Below, one piece after another: positions 7,983 through 15,972 of a stretch of 53,115 bases of DNA (the stretch's first letter is position 1; every line of letters starts with the position of its first letter). The notes under the pieces are model-generated. The model was not told the DNA's origin and ran no database searches. It saw nothing but the letters and a program-made list of their open reading frames with translations. The position numbers and the translations under genes were made by a program. The DNA is from Lentisphaerae bacterium RIFOXYA12_64_32 (GTDB lineage Bacteria > Verrucomicrobiota > Lentisphaeria > Oligosphaerales > YB12-FULL-65-16), in NCBI GenBank assembly GCA_001803235.1, contig MHBL01000136.1:1-53115 (forward strand). The letters are read 5' to 3'.

Positions 7983-8532
7983 GCAGGTGCTCTTGGCTCT
8001 TGACCGCGCGGGTGTGCCCTACATGGTCACCGGGTCTGTTGGTGCGATGCTCTACGGCGAGCCGCGTATGACGAACGACATGGATGTCGTTATCGATCCG
8101 GACCCCCGTCAGGTATCGGTGTTGGCACGTGCCTTCGAGGGCGACGACTTCTACTTCCCGCCCCTTGATACTGTGTTCGAGGAGATTCGGTGCCGTGGCC
8201 AGTTCAACATCCTCCACGTGGGCAGCGGCTCGAAAGTCGACCTGATCGTCCGGAAAGACACCGAGTTCGCCAGAACGGAGTTTGGCCGCCGACAAGTCGT
8301 TCCGTTCTCGGCACGCGTCGACTCCTCGTCGGCCACGCCAGAAGACATCATCCTGGCCAAGTTGATCTACTACCGCATGGGTTCGTCCCAGAAGCACATC
8401 GACGACATCCGGGGAATCCTGGCGGTGTCGGCCGAGGTGTTGGACTTGGCGTACCTGAACGCCTGGGTCGACCGTCTGGATCTTCGGCAGGTGTGGCACA
8501 TGGTTCAGCCGTCGGATGCCTCCTGCCCGTGA
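7960..8532 (+). CDS. MNT-type nucleotidyltransferase (DUF6036-like)
   Basis: The 190-residue protein has the Pol-beta nucleotidyltransferase fold signature GSVGAMLYGEPRMTNDMDVV near residues 26-46, that is G-S followed by D-x-D. A second acidic strand, KVDLIV, supplies the third carboxylate. Such enzymes transfer NMP to tRNA or protein partners and act in toxin-antitoxin or abortive-infection pairs. It overlaps the 67-residue gene. The full metal-binding triad appears present, so it may be active. Repeat H starts 13 bases after the stop. Confidence 0.75.
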   Translation: MTQQEFFEQVLLALDRAGVPYMVTGSVGAMLYGEPRMTNDMDVVIDPDPRQVSVLARAFEGDDFYFPPLDTVFEEIRCRGQFNILHVGSGSKVDLIVRKDTEFARTEFGRRQVVPFSARVDSSSATPEDIILAKLIYYRMGSSQKHIDDIRGILAVSAEVLDLAYLNAWVDRLDLRQVWHMVQPSDASCP

Positions 8533-8544
8533 GGAACCCATGGG

Positions 8545-8637
8545 GCCATGTGTGGCCGCGACCCTCCGCACGGACGTGTTCATGGGCGCTCTGTTCTGGC
8601 CGTCGATCGTGCCCAGGCGCCTTGGAACTGGGGCCCA
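8545..8637 (+). repeat. Repeat H, copy 2
   Basis: This is the second copy of the 7535-7628 repeat, with the same GACCCTCCGCACGGA hairpin core and TGGCCGTCGAT segment. It lies directly after the nucleotidyltransferase stop codon. Confidence 0.65.
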
Positions 8638-8664
8638 CGCCACAAGTTGCCCCGTTGCCCCCCC

Positions 8665-8923
8665 AATGCTACTAAGGTTCTCGGCGACGTCACCCTATGG
8701 AGCGCGGTGGCAAGTCCCCGAGCGGAGTCGAGGGGCGCGACACCGCTTTGGCTGAGGCGCATTGCCCGCGCGACGTACTCCAGCCAAAGCGGCGTCGCCG
8801 GGCGCTCACTCGCCCTCTGCCGCCGCACTCCACATGCCACTGCCGGTGGCCACGGTCCGCCGCGGTGCCAACGGGGCTGCCGAGCACGACGGGCACACAG
8901 CGCGGGAGAACCTTAGTAGCATT
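8665..8923. mobile_element. Non-autonomous element J1 (18-bp perfect terminal inverted repeats)
   Basis: It starts AATGCTACTAAGGTTCTC and ends with the exact complement at 8906-8923. The 259-bp body has no credible gene, only an inner inverted pair (CCGCTTTGGCTG / CAGCCAAAGCGG). Flanks CGTTGCCCCCCC (left) and, after one G, CGTTGCCCCCCC (right) look like a C-rich target duplication. A second element with the same ends is at 21683-21837. Confidence 0.75.
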
Positions 8924-8959
8924 GCGTTGCCCCCCCCCCGAGCAACGCACGGACGAATA

Positions 8960-8998
8960 ATGCGTCAGCGCCTCCCGGGCGGCAGACCGCCCGGTCAT
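8960..8998 (+). repeat. REP-like hairpin repeat D, copy 1
   Basis: ATGCGTCAGCGCCTCCCGGG is followed by a CCGGGCGG/CCGCCCGG stem with a four-base loop. A copy identical by eye is at 20559-20597, and a diverged inverted copy is at 18602-18639. The first bases resemble the end of the mobile element at 38481. Confidence 0.7.
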
Positions 8999-9028
8999 GT
9001 TGGGCTGTCACTTCGGCGTCTCCGTCTG

Positions 9029-9075
9029 AGTCCCGCCTTCAGGCGGAAGTGGCAGCGACGCTTCAGCGAGCGGCC
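9029..9075 (+). repeat. Repeat A, left half
   Basis: AGTCCCGCCTTCAGGCGGAA continues to AGCGAGCGGCC as in full copies at 708 and 29435, then diverges; the right half is missing. Confidence 0.65.
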
Positions 9076-9155
9076 CACGGCGTTGCCACACGGACACGTG
9101 CCGACGCGCCGGGACACGCACCGTCACGCGCTCTCGCTCCCCGCGATGCTTGCAC

Positions 9156-9195
9156 TTGACTTCCGTTGCCGATTACTGTACTAGTATAGTAGTAC
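9156..9195 (+). promoter_or_regulatory. Promoter and candidate YtrA/GntR operator of the ABC operon
   Basis: TTGACT at 9156-9161 and TACTAG at 9179-9184 are 17 bases apart. The -10 region overlaps GTACTA-N6-TAGTAC (9178-9195), a symmetric site suited to a dimeric GntR protein. The YtrA-type regulator at 12741 is the obvious candidate. The GTG start at 9202 is only about 18 bases after the -10 box. Confidence 0.55.
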
Positions 9196-9201
9196 GGATG
9201 A

Positions 9202-11382
9202 GTGACCGGCAAGGACGGCGCGGGTTGCAGCGCGGCACTCTCCCGAGGCAGAGGTACAAAGACAGTGGACGCGGAACCCAAAGCAACAGCCCCGCAGGTG
9301 GCGTGCTGGTCTTCGGCAGTCGGAGCCATGCTTTGGAAAGAATGGCGCCAGCAATGGCTGCCGTTCGTTCTGCTTGCCGGGTTGGCGCCTCTGATCATGC
9401 TGGTTGGCGGCCACTGGTCGCCGTTCGTTGCCGCAGGCTGTGCGAGTCTTATGGTGTGGGTGGCGATCCCGCTTGTCGTCGGTGCCAACGTCTTCGCGGG
9501 CGAGCATGACCAAGGCACCGACGCGTTCTTGTACACGCTGCCGGCGTCCGCGGGGTGGTTCTTTCGCGCCAAGTTCCTGGCCGTGGGCGTGCTGTCGCTC
9601 CTGGGTTTCCTGCCCGTACTGCTGCTCAGTCCATTGCTGCCGCCCTGTCCTGACAAGCTATGGCTGGATCAACCGATGCAATGGATCGAGCGTGGCGCTC
9701 TGGTCTCCGTCTTCACTACTGGCGTGGTCTCTGCGGTTGCGTCCTTTCGGGGCCGCGTTCTGTCGACTCTGCTGGTGTCCATGGTCGTGGGCGCAGTTGG
9801 CGCTGCTTGGCTGGGGTTCTGTGCGGCGTTCATGGTCAACTTTCCGCCTTGGCGCTGGGGAGCCGCGTGTCTGGTGATGGTGTCTGGTGTTGGCCTGGCA
9901 CTGGTTATCGCGGGTTGGCTCTTCAGCCGGGGCCAGACAGAGACGTTTGCTGCCGTCGCGGCACGTGGGTTTGGCGCGGCTGCGGGTTGGGCTGTGCTGG
10001 TTGCCGTGCCCTCAGCGATCAGTTGCGTCTACGTGTGGTTTGTGATGACGCCGGGCGACTACGCCGTTCCAAAGCCCTACCGCCCGATCGATGTCTGGAT
10101 CTCGGATTCCATACCCGGGCCTGGGTCGCACCCTTACGTCGCGTTCCAGTGCGAGCACCGCCGGCACGAATACGGCCTGCTCTCCCTCCATAGCGGTGGC
10201 TCGGAGCGTGTGGCGTTCCTGAACACAGAGACGGAGAAGTGGGTGTGGTTTGACCGGTACCGCATGAGTTCAGTTGACGCTGCCTGGTGGGATGGCGGCT
10301 GGTCCCCCGATGGCCGAAACTGCCTCGTCGCCAGGAGCAGGCTCTGGGTATGGCCTTTCGATTGCGTGAACCCTGGGGCCCCGTTCGAGGCCGAACGCCC
10401 TTGGTGGGGACCCGATCGAGGTTGGACCGTTTGGGCATTTCGCGCGGCCGAAGGGACATCCTCGCAACTGCCGGGACCGGCGCCTGAAGGCTGGTTCGAC
10501 AACGACTGGGTCTTCTCGCGCCGGTACTCGGAGACGGGAGGGTCATGGACGGGGCTGCCGTTCCACAATGTCAAGACGGGCGAGCGCGCGGTCTGCCGCT
10601 CGTCAGGTCCACCTGAAGAGCGCCTGATGCGAGCCGGCGCCGGCGTCTTCGGGATGCGGTTGGCCGTGTCGGAACCCGCTGCCGGAGCTGGCGGGGCGCA
10701 GGCAGTTGTCCAACGATACCGTCCTGACCTCAGGCAAGCCGAGGAAACCGTCTTGTCGCATCCGTGGGAGCACCCGTACTTGCTCGGTCTCGCGCCGGAC
10801 GGGCGGTGGTTCCTGGTCGGGGAAGCGCGTGATCGTCAGAAGGACGGCCAAACGATGTGGCTCTTTCGCCCTGATCAGAAAGAGCGTCCACAAACGTGGC
10901 TTGTTCAGGTTGGGACGGGCACTGTCCGGCTTCTTGCGCCGCCCCAAGGATCGCTTGCCATCGCGCCGCCGGTGTTCATTCCGGGCGCTGACCGGGCGGC
11001 CGTGCTGCTGAGCGATGGCGTCGCGGTATGCGATCTCAACGCCGACCGGTGGCGCTCCTTCCGCTTCCCGTCCCTCGGTTATCTCGACACAACGTCGAAC
11101 TATCCTGTTTGTGGCTGGATCCGATGCGCACCCGATGGCCGCCATGCGTTCCTCCAAGTCACCAGTCCGTACGCGTGTGGCGTCATCGACCTGGAGGACG
11201 GCCACGTCTGGCCTTGGGAGACAGACACGGGGGTAGACGAAAGCGCTGTGGAATGGCTCACCGACAAGACGCTCTTGGTGCGGCTCGATAGTGGCCTTCT
11301 CGATGATGGTCTATGGATAGTGAACTTGGACGGCACGCGGGTGCGACGGCTCCTGCCGCGCCAGGTGGAGGACGCACCATGA
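9202..11382 (+). CDS. ABC-2 type permease fused to a C-terminal propeller-like domain
   Basis: The 726-residue product begins (after a weak N-terminus) LWKEWRQQWLPFVLLAGL, the usual start of ABC-2 exporter subunits. Six or so membrane segments fill residues ~55-290, with the GEHDQGTDAFLYTLPAS coupling motif after the second. From ~300 to the end lies a soluble part with repeated W-S-PDGR and L-APDGRWFL blades, suggesting a WD40/PD40 propeller. The domain probably faces outside and could sense or bind a ligand. GTG 9202 is one start; ATG 9328 (MLWKEW) is an alternative. The stop overlaps the ATPase start (ATGA). A permease-propeller fusion is unusual. Confidence 0.75.
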   Translation: MTGKDGAGCSAALSRGRGTKTVDAEPKATAPQVACWSSAVGAMLWKEWRQQWLPFVLLAGLAPLIMLVGGHWSPFVAAGCASLMVWVAIPLVVGANVFAGEHDQGTDAFLYTLPASAGWFFRAKFLAVGVLSLLGFLPVLLLSPLLPPCPDKLWLDQPMQWIERGALVSVFTTGVVSAVASFRGRVLSTLLVSMVVGAVGAAWLGFCAAFMVNFPPWRWGAACLVMVSGVGLALVIAGWLFSRGQTETFAAVAARGFGAAAGWAVLVAVPSAISCVYVWFVMTPGDYAVPKPYRPIDVWISDSIPGPGSHPYVAFQCEHRRHEYGLLSLHSGGSERVAFLNTETEKWVWFDRYRMSSVDAAWWDGGWSPDGRNCLVARSRLWVWPFDCVNPGAPFEAERPWWGPDRGWTVWAFRAAEGTSSQLPGPAPEGWFDNDWVFSRRYSETGGSWTGLPFHNVKTGERAVCRSSGPPEERLMRAGAGVFGMRLAVSEPAAGAGGAQAVVQRYRPDLRQAEETVLSHPWEHPYLLGLAPDGRWFLVGEARDRQKDGQTMWLFRPDQKERPQTWLVQVGTGTVRLLAPPQGSLAIAPPVFIPGADRAAVLLSDGVAVCDLNADRWRSFRFPSLGYLDTTSNYPVCGWIRCAPDGRHAFLQVTSPYACGVIDLEDGHVWPWETDTGVDESAVEWLTDKTLLVRLDSGLLDDGLWIVNLDGTRVRRLLPRQVEDAP

Positions 11383-12272
11383 GCGAACCACCCGCCATCG
11401 CCGTCGGCGGACTCCGCAAACGCTACGGAACGACTCTTGCCGTGGACCGGGTCACCCTGGACGTGCCACATGGCGCCGTTTTCGCGCTGGTGGGCCGGAA
11501 CGGCGCCGGCAAGACGACCCTGATCCGTATGCTGCTCGGATTGACCCCCATCGCCGAAGGAAGCGCCACGGTGCTCGGGCGCGACTCGGCGAAGGACCAC
11601 GTCTGCGTCCGCCGCGAGGTGGGTTATGTCCCGGAGAACCACCACTACTACGGGTGGATGACCGTCGCGGAGGTGCTCCGGTTCGTCTCCGCGTTCTACC
11701 CGAGCTGGGACGTTGCGCTCTGTCGGGACCTGGTCGCCCGCCTTGGGCTCGAACCCGACAGCAGACTCCGGACACTATCCCGCGGCATGGTCGCCAAGGT
11801 CGCGCTGGTGCAGACGCTGGCGCACAAGCCACGCGTGCTCATTCTGGACGAACCCACGAGCGGGCTTGACGCCGTGGTGCGCCGGGAGTTCCTGGAGAGC
11901 ATCGTCGAGGTCGCCGTCGAGGAAGGCAGGACAGTACTTTTCTCGTCACACCTACTGACCGACGTCGAACGGGTTGCGGACCGGGTAGCGGTGTTGTCCG
12001 CGGGCAGGCTTCGCCTGGTCGAGGAACTGCCACGCCTGAAGACGCGCATGCGCCAGTTCCGCGTCACGTTCCCGCACGACCCGCCGGACAACTGCGGCAT
12101 CCCCGGCGTCGTGTCGTTGAAACGGGACGGGCGGCAATGGCTGCTCGTCGTAGACACCGCTGTGCCCGGGGCGGAAGCCGAACTGCACGCCTGTCTCGAT
12201 GGCGCTGTCATCGAACCGTTGCCCATGAACCTGGAAGACATCTTCGTGGCGTTGGAAGGCGCCGCTCCATGA
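11379..12272 (+). CDS. ABC transporter ATP-binding subunit (YtrB/EcsA-like)
   Basis: This 297-residue ATPase has Walker A GRNGAGKTT (39-47), signature LSRGM (133-137, a variant of LSGGQ), Walker B VLILDEPT (153-160) and the SSHLL H-loop. A C-terminal ~80-residue domain resembles those of YtrB/CcmA exporters. The ATG at 11379 overlaps the permease TGA, so the two subunits are translationally coupled. Placing the ATPase after the permease is the reverse of the common order. Regulation is probably by the GntR gene at 12741. The longer frame from 11313 lies inside the permease gene and was not chosen. Confidence 0.9.
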   Translation: MSEPPAIAVGGLRKRYGTTLAVDRVTLDVPHGAVFALVGRNGAGKTTLIRMLLGLTPIAEGSATVLGRDSAKDHVCVRREVGYVPENHHYYGWMTVAEVLRFVSAFYPSWDVALCRDLVARLGLEPDSRLRTLSRGMVAKVALVQTLAHKPRVLILDEPTSGLDAVVRREFLESIVEVAVEEGRTVLFSSHLLTDVERVADRVAVLSAGRLRLVEELPRLKTRMRQFRVTFPHDPPDNCGIPGVVSLKRDGRQWLLVVDTAVPGAEAELHACLDGAVIEPLPMNLEDIFVALEGAAP

Positions 12273-12341
12273 CGGACACAGGCCCAACCCGGCCAAGCGG
12301 AACCAAGACGGATGTCCAATATCGAATGATCAATGTCGAAT

Positions 12342-12617
12342 AGGGCTATGTACTTGACTCAACCACCCCCGACGGGTTGTGTCTGCGATTTCTCCCTGCG
12401 CCACCTGCCAGCTCGTCTGGCAGGAGCGAGTGTTCTGTGGCTACCGTCGGACGGCAGTCTGTTTTTCCTCCCCGCCCGGCCGCCTGCAGGCGGCCGGGCG
12501 GGGAGGAAAAGAGGTGTACAGCGTCGTTAGCCGTTGAACCTGTTCACCTGCCGCACGAGGCGGCAGGGGTCCAACGTACCTACAGGTAGTGGTAGGTTGA
12601 GTCAAGTAAATAGCCCT
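12342..12617. mobile_element. Non-autonomous element E with 10-bp target duplication
   Basis: The element begins AGGGCTATGTACTTGACTCA and ends with its near-complement at 12591-12617 (24 of 27 positions). The 10-bp direct repeat AATGTCGAAT flanks it exactly (12332-12341 and 12618-12627). Inside are a long perfect GC palindrome (12461-12510) and hairpin arms ending GGCGGCAGGGG. There is no coding capacity. It separates the ABC genes from their likely repressor. Confidence 0.85.
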
Positions 12618-12740
12618 AATGTCGAATGTCGAAGTCCAGAGGCCCCCCCCCTCGACACCCGACACTCGACACCTCGCGGGCCGTTGCCGGTCAACGTCAC
12701 AGGAGCGACCGGAGAACCGAACCTGGAGTCGTGAGGTACT

Positions 12741-13250
12741 ATGCTGATCAGCATCGACATCAATGCGAGCGTGCCGGTCTTCGAGCAGATTGTGCAGGGC
12801 GTGAAGTCTGCCATTGCCCGTGGCGCGTGCAGGCCCGGCGAACCGATTCCCTCGGTCCGTGGCATGGCAGCAGACATCCTGGTTAATCCAAACACGGTCG
12901 CCAAAGCGTACAGGGAGCTCGAACGCGACGGCGTGATCTACACCAGCAAGGGCCGCGGCCTGTTCGTCGCGGCGGACGCAGAGGAGCGTTGTCGCACCGA
13001 CTGCAGCCTTGGCACGGACGCAGAACTGAAGCGAGTCGTGGTCGAAGCGCGCCGCGCCGGCATCCCGGACCCGGAAATCCACCGCGCCTTCAGGACGGCG
13101 ATGGCCGCGGATGCCGAAACGCCCGAGGAAAGCGAGACAGACGACGGCCCGACCGGCGCCGGCAGGAATACGACCTTGCTGTTGAGCCGTCCGCGGCCGA
13201 ATGCGGCAAAGACACCGGCGAGGCCGGCGGTGCTTGCGGGGACGCAATAA
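12741..13250 (+). CDS. YtrA-subfamily GntR transcriptional regulator
   Basis: The 169-residue protein opens with PVFEQIVQGVKSAIARGACR and GEPIPSVRGMAADILVNPNT, the winged helix-turn-helix of GntR regulators. KAYRELERDGVIYTSKGRG completes the wing. The short C-terminal part lacks a FadR/HutC/MocR effector domain, which defines the YtrA subfamily. The last ~45 residues are Thr/Pro-rich and probably disordered. YtrA proteins usually repress an adjacent ABC exporter; the one at 9202-12272 fits, although element E now intervenes. The ATG follows a GTGAGG-like site. Confidence 0.85.
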   Translation: MLISIDINASVPVFEQIVQGVKSAIARGACRPGEPIPSVRGMAADILVNPNTVAKAYRELERDGVIYTSKGRGLFVAADAEERCRTDCSLGTDAELKRVVVEARRAGIPDPEIHRAFRTAMAADAETPEESETDDGPTGAGRNTTLLLSRPRPNAAKTPARPAVLAGTQ

Positions 13251-13330
13251 GCCCGGCGGGCGTAATCACGACGGCAGATGTCGCCTTGCTTTCGACTCAA
13301 CGCACTATATTGTGTGAGTTAGGACTTGCT

Positions 13331-13376
13331 CCCCGCCCGACTTGCTGCTTCGGTGGCCCGGGCGGGGTTATTCTTT
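13331..13376 (+). terminator. Terminator-like hairpin next to NYN fragment
   Basis: CCCCGCCCG pairs with CGGGCGGGG across a ~20-base loop and is followed by TTATTCTTT. It lies between the GntR gene and the NYN fragment and could end the ABC/GntR transcript. Confidence 0.4.
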
Positions 13377-13379
13377 CAT

Positions 13380-13628
13380 GGGGGACACCGTGCCGAGTAC
13401 GATGTGGCACTGATCTTCAGCCAGGACCAGGATCTGTCGGAAGTCGCCACGGAATTGCGTGTCATCGCTGGCGAACAGGGCCGTTGGCTGAAGGTCGCTT
13501 CTGCCTTTCCGTGCAGTCCGGTCTCCAGGAACCGCCGCGGCGTCAACAAGACGGACTGGATTCGCATCGAGCGAACCCTCTACGACACGTGCCTTGACCC
13601 GCGAGACTACCGGACCAGGCGTACGTGA
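13380..13628 (+). pseudogene. NYN-domain (PIN-like nuclease) C-terminal fragment
   Basis: EYDVALIFSQDQDLSEVATE is the second acidic strand of NYN-domain RNases. It is followed by VASAFPCSPVSRNRRGVNKTD and DPRDYR, features I associate with the C-terminal half of such proteins. The first ~100 residues, including the early catalytic Asp, are absent. A GC-rich hairpin with a T-rich tail (13331-13376) sits right at the break. An upstream stretch at 13291-13320 carries a diverged palindrome that might be the old promoter. The frame extends to a TTG at 13326, but those codons show no similarity. Confidence 0.65.
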
Positions 13629-13952
13629 GCGGCAAGGGCCTCTCGACATCCCAACGCGTGCATTGTCGCCTTGCCTCAGGGAACATACGCCCCCAGAAAC
13701 CTGTGGCTCAGTGACTCGGAACCCTGCGGCGTGGTCGCCATCTTCCCGCACGGGTCGGTCCTTTCTCTTGTCTTCTCCGCCGTTCCGGGGTACCATGATA
13801 TTGGAGGCTCTTCCGGGGGGATGAACCCCGCCGGGTGATCGCGAATGGTTCGGGACAGACGGGAAGTGCGTGACGGGGCGATCCCGCCGAACCGGGGAAC
13901 CGCGCCCTCCCGCTAAGTCACTTGTCCGTTAGCGCTGATGGAGGGCCGCCGC
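13629..13952. other. Intergenic region with possible promoter and structured leader
   Basis: TTGTCT and TACCAT lie 17 bases apart around 13768-13796 and may drive the next gene. Downstream, GGTTCGGG near 13849 can pair with CCGCCGAACC near 13885, and the whole 13815-13915 stretch is GC-rich and folded. No known riboswitch class was recognised. Confidence 0.35.
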
Positions 13953-14375
13953 ATGAACAACGACAGCCAGCAGGAACGGGAGCCGGTCACCGGGAGGATG
14001 GCGGAGGACAGAACAATGGATCCGAGCAATCACCGCGTCAAGTCTCGGGTCATCTGGTGGTCATCTGGGACTCTGTGCGCGCTGCTCGTCGTCTTTGCGG
14101 TTCTGCGTTTCGGAAATCCGCAGTGGTCTCGGTTCATCTACCTGTTCCAGGCCCGGGCCGATCCCGCTTTGGTCACCCCGCCCCACGACTTCTCGGGAAC
14201 TTGGGTTACCTGGTATGGTGGTCCGGCCAGGAAACGTTCCGAGATCGAGATGAGAGACGGCAAGGCACACGGCAAATGCACCAAGTGGGAGCCAGGTCGA
14301 GATCACGAATACGTCGTCGATCTCTACGAGAATGACGCATTCGTCAAGAGACTTGAGTCAAACCTGAAGCCGTAG
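13953..14375 (+). CDS. Single-pass membrane protein with MORN/YwqK-like segment
   Basis: The 140-residue protein has a cytoplasmic N-terminus of ~35 residues and one membrane helix (VIWWSSGTLCALLVVFAVL). An outer domain contains GTWVTWYGGPARKRSEIEMR and DGKAHGKCTKWEPG. The G-x-W...R...G-K-x-x-G pattern recalls MORN/YwqK repeats in antitoxin-like and secreted proteins, but only about one and a half repeats are visible. The start at 13953 has GGAGGG eight bases upstream; an ATG at 13938 lacks one. Function is unknown. Confidence 0.6.
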   Translation: MNNDSQQEREPVTGRMAEDRTMDPSNHRVKSRVIWWSSGTLCALLVVFAVLRFGNPQWSRFIYLFQARADPALVTPPHDFSGTWVTWYGGPARKRSEIEMRDGKAHGKCTKWEPGRDHEYVVDLYENDAFVKRLESNLKP

Positions 14376-14527
14376 GATGGGACTGGATGAGCCGGCCGTT
14401 GCGCACGGGGCCTCTCTTTCATCAGGTTTCGATCTTCGGCCGGTGAGAGAACGCGCTGTGCCGGCCAGGGCCGGAGCGCAGAAGGGACAGGGGATTTGTG
14501 GCCGGGCACTGCAGGATGGGAGTCTCC

Positions 14528-14722
14528 ATGACGACGAGCAGAAATCGGCTGGTGTCCAGATTCGCCCTCGTCCTCGCTGGATTGCTGGTCTGTCCAACGG
14601 GCCTCGTATTCGGTCTGTCCGAGCAGGAATGGCAGCGGCTCATTCGTACTATCGAGCAGGCACAGGAGTCTGCGGCTGGTGCCCTTTCCGCCGGCAGGGG
14701 TACGGCCATAGTCCGGCTCGAA
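14528..14722 (+). pseudogene. N-terminal fragment of a secreted protein
   Basis: MTTSRNRLVSRFALVLAGLL starts a clear signal peptide. It is followed by LSEQEWQRLIRTIEQAQESA and GRGTAIVRLE. After ~14722 the frame runs on to 15010 but reads low-complexity Glu/Asp/Gly and then repeat I, so the protein is cut. An intact homologue is not recognised. The neighbouring ATPase fragment is broken at the same repeat, which suggests one rearrangement removed both gene parts. Confidence 0.4.
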
Positions 14723-14934
14723 CGCGGCGTTCCACCACCGGAACAATCGGTTCTGCGCCAGGAGGCAGACGATGGGGATACTGAAGAAGGCGGGGCGGAG
14801 GAAGACGGGGAAGCGAACGGGGTTTCCCGGGTGACTTTCGTGTTCCTGGATGGTCGCCTATGTCCCAGATCCTTGACGGCAGACCAGATGACACGCCACG
14901 AGGCACGTAACCCATGTGCTGGGCGGGAGACCTC

Positions 14935-14990
14935 GCCGGGCGAAGTCGATACCGGCTGCTGCGCTTGTCGCGTGGGGCGGGCACAGGTAC
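14935..14990 (+). repeat. Repeat I, copy 2
   Basis: This is the second copy of the 7711-7769 repeat. Its right end coincides with the point where similarity of the downstream ATPase fragment begins. Confidence 0.7.
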
Positions 14991-15803
14991 CCGCCCGTTG
15001 CGGTCCGTGAACTGCTCGTCAACGCCTTGGTGCATCGTGACTACCGGGCGCTGGGCAATGTGACCGTCAAGTTGTACCCGCACTCTCTCGAGATCACGAA
15101 TGCCGGCGGGTTCCCGGGCGATGTGACGCCACAGAACATCCTCCACCACGCGTCCATCCCGCGCAACCCGGCCCTGTTTGCCGCTGTGGCGCGCATGCGT
15201 CTGGCCAACGCCGCCAACCTTGGGATTCAGCGCGTTTTCCGCGACCTCCTTGTCGAGGGCAAAGAACCGCCGCGCTTCCGCAGCACCGGCCAGACGGTCT
15301 TCGTCACGGTCAAGGGCCAGGACGCCCGGCGCGAGTTCGTCGAGTTTGTGCGGACTCATCCTGACCTGGACGGCGACGGGCTCCTGATCGTCCACCGCCT
15401 GACCCAACAGGAAACGATCAATGCCAGGGAGACCGCCGAGATTGCCCAGCGCAGCCTTGCCGATGCGCGCGAATTGCTGGGTGACCTCGTCAGCCGGTGG
15501 CATCTGTTGGAGGCGGCCGGGACGGGCCGGGGTCGCCACTACCGCTTGTCGCGGGCAGCGTCTGAGCAACTCGCCGGAATGCTCGCCTTTGTCGTACGCA
15601 AGCGTTTGGGGAAGGAGAAAGAAGGCGCGAAGCGACGCGTGCTGGCGGCACTGGCAGAACGGTCCTTGTCCAATGCCGAGGTACGGCAGGTCACCGGACT
15701 GAACCGCCATCAGGCCCTCGCTCTCATGAAGGAACTGCAGGGCCAAGGGCTTGCCGTACTGAAGTATGAGGGACGGTTCAGCCGGTGGGAACGAGTGGTA
15801 TGA
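14988..15803 (+). pseudogene. AlbA/RecG-like ATP-binding protein, 5'-truncated
   Basis: About 270 residues remain, starting YPPVAVRELLVNALVHRDYR. This is the start of the HATPase_c_4 region of AlbA_2/RecG-like regulators ('divergent AAA-4'). LEITNAGGFPGDVT carries the ATP-lid glycine motif, and a C-terminal winged helix (SLSNAEVRQVTGLNRHQA) is intact. The N-terminal AlbA_2 domain, usually ~200 residues, is absent; upstream DNA is repeat I. These proteins are common in mobile and defence regions. Without a start codon at the break it is best called a pseudogene, though initiation in the repeat is possible. Confidence 0.7.
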
Positions 15804-15805
15804 TC

Positions 15806-15918
15806 TCAATGCTGGGTTCGCATTATCAATGCCGGGTCTGTCGCCAGTTTGTTATTCAACGCCTTCAGGATAAGCATCTTAAAGTAGTCTAGCAAACCAG
15901 AGATGGCCAGCATTGAGG
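15806..15918. repeat. 113-bp segment with 11-bp inverted ends
   Basis: CTCAATGCTGG at 15806 is complemented by CCAGCATTGAG at 15908-15918. The interior is AT-richer than the surroundings. No target duplication was found. Confidence 0.4.
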
Positions 15919-15972
15919 TGCGCCACGGGTCGACGCCACTGGCCTGGCGAGAGACTGACGAAAAGGCACCCC

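Noticed and set aside
13800..13920. Riboswitch in the leader before 13953
   Set aside because: The stretch can fold, but it matches no riboswitch consensus that I can recognise, and the gene downstream is not metabolic.
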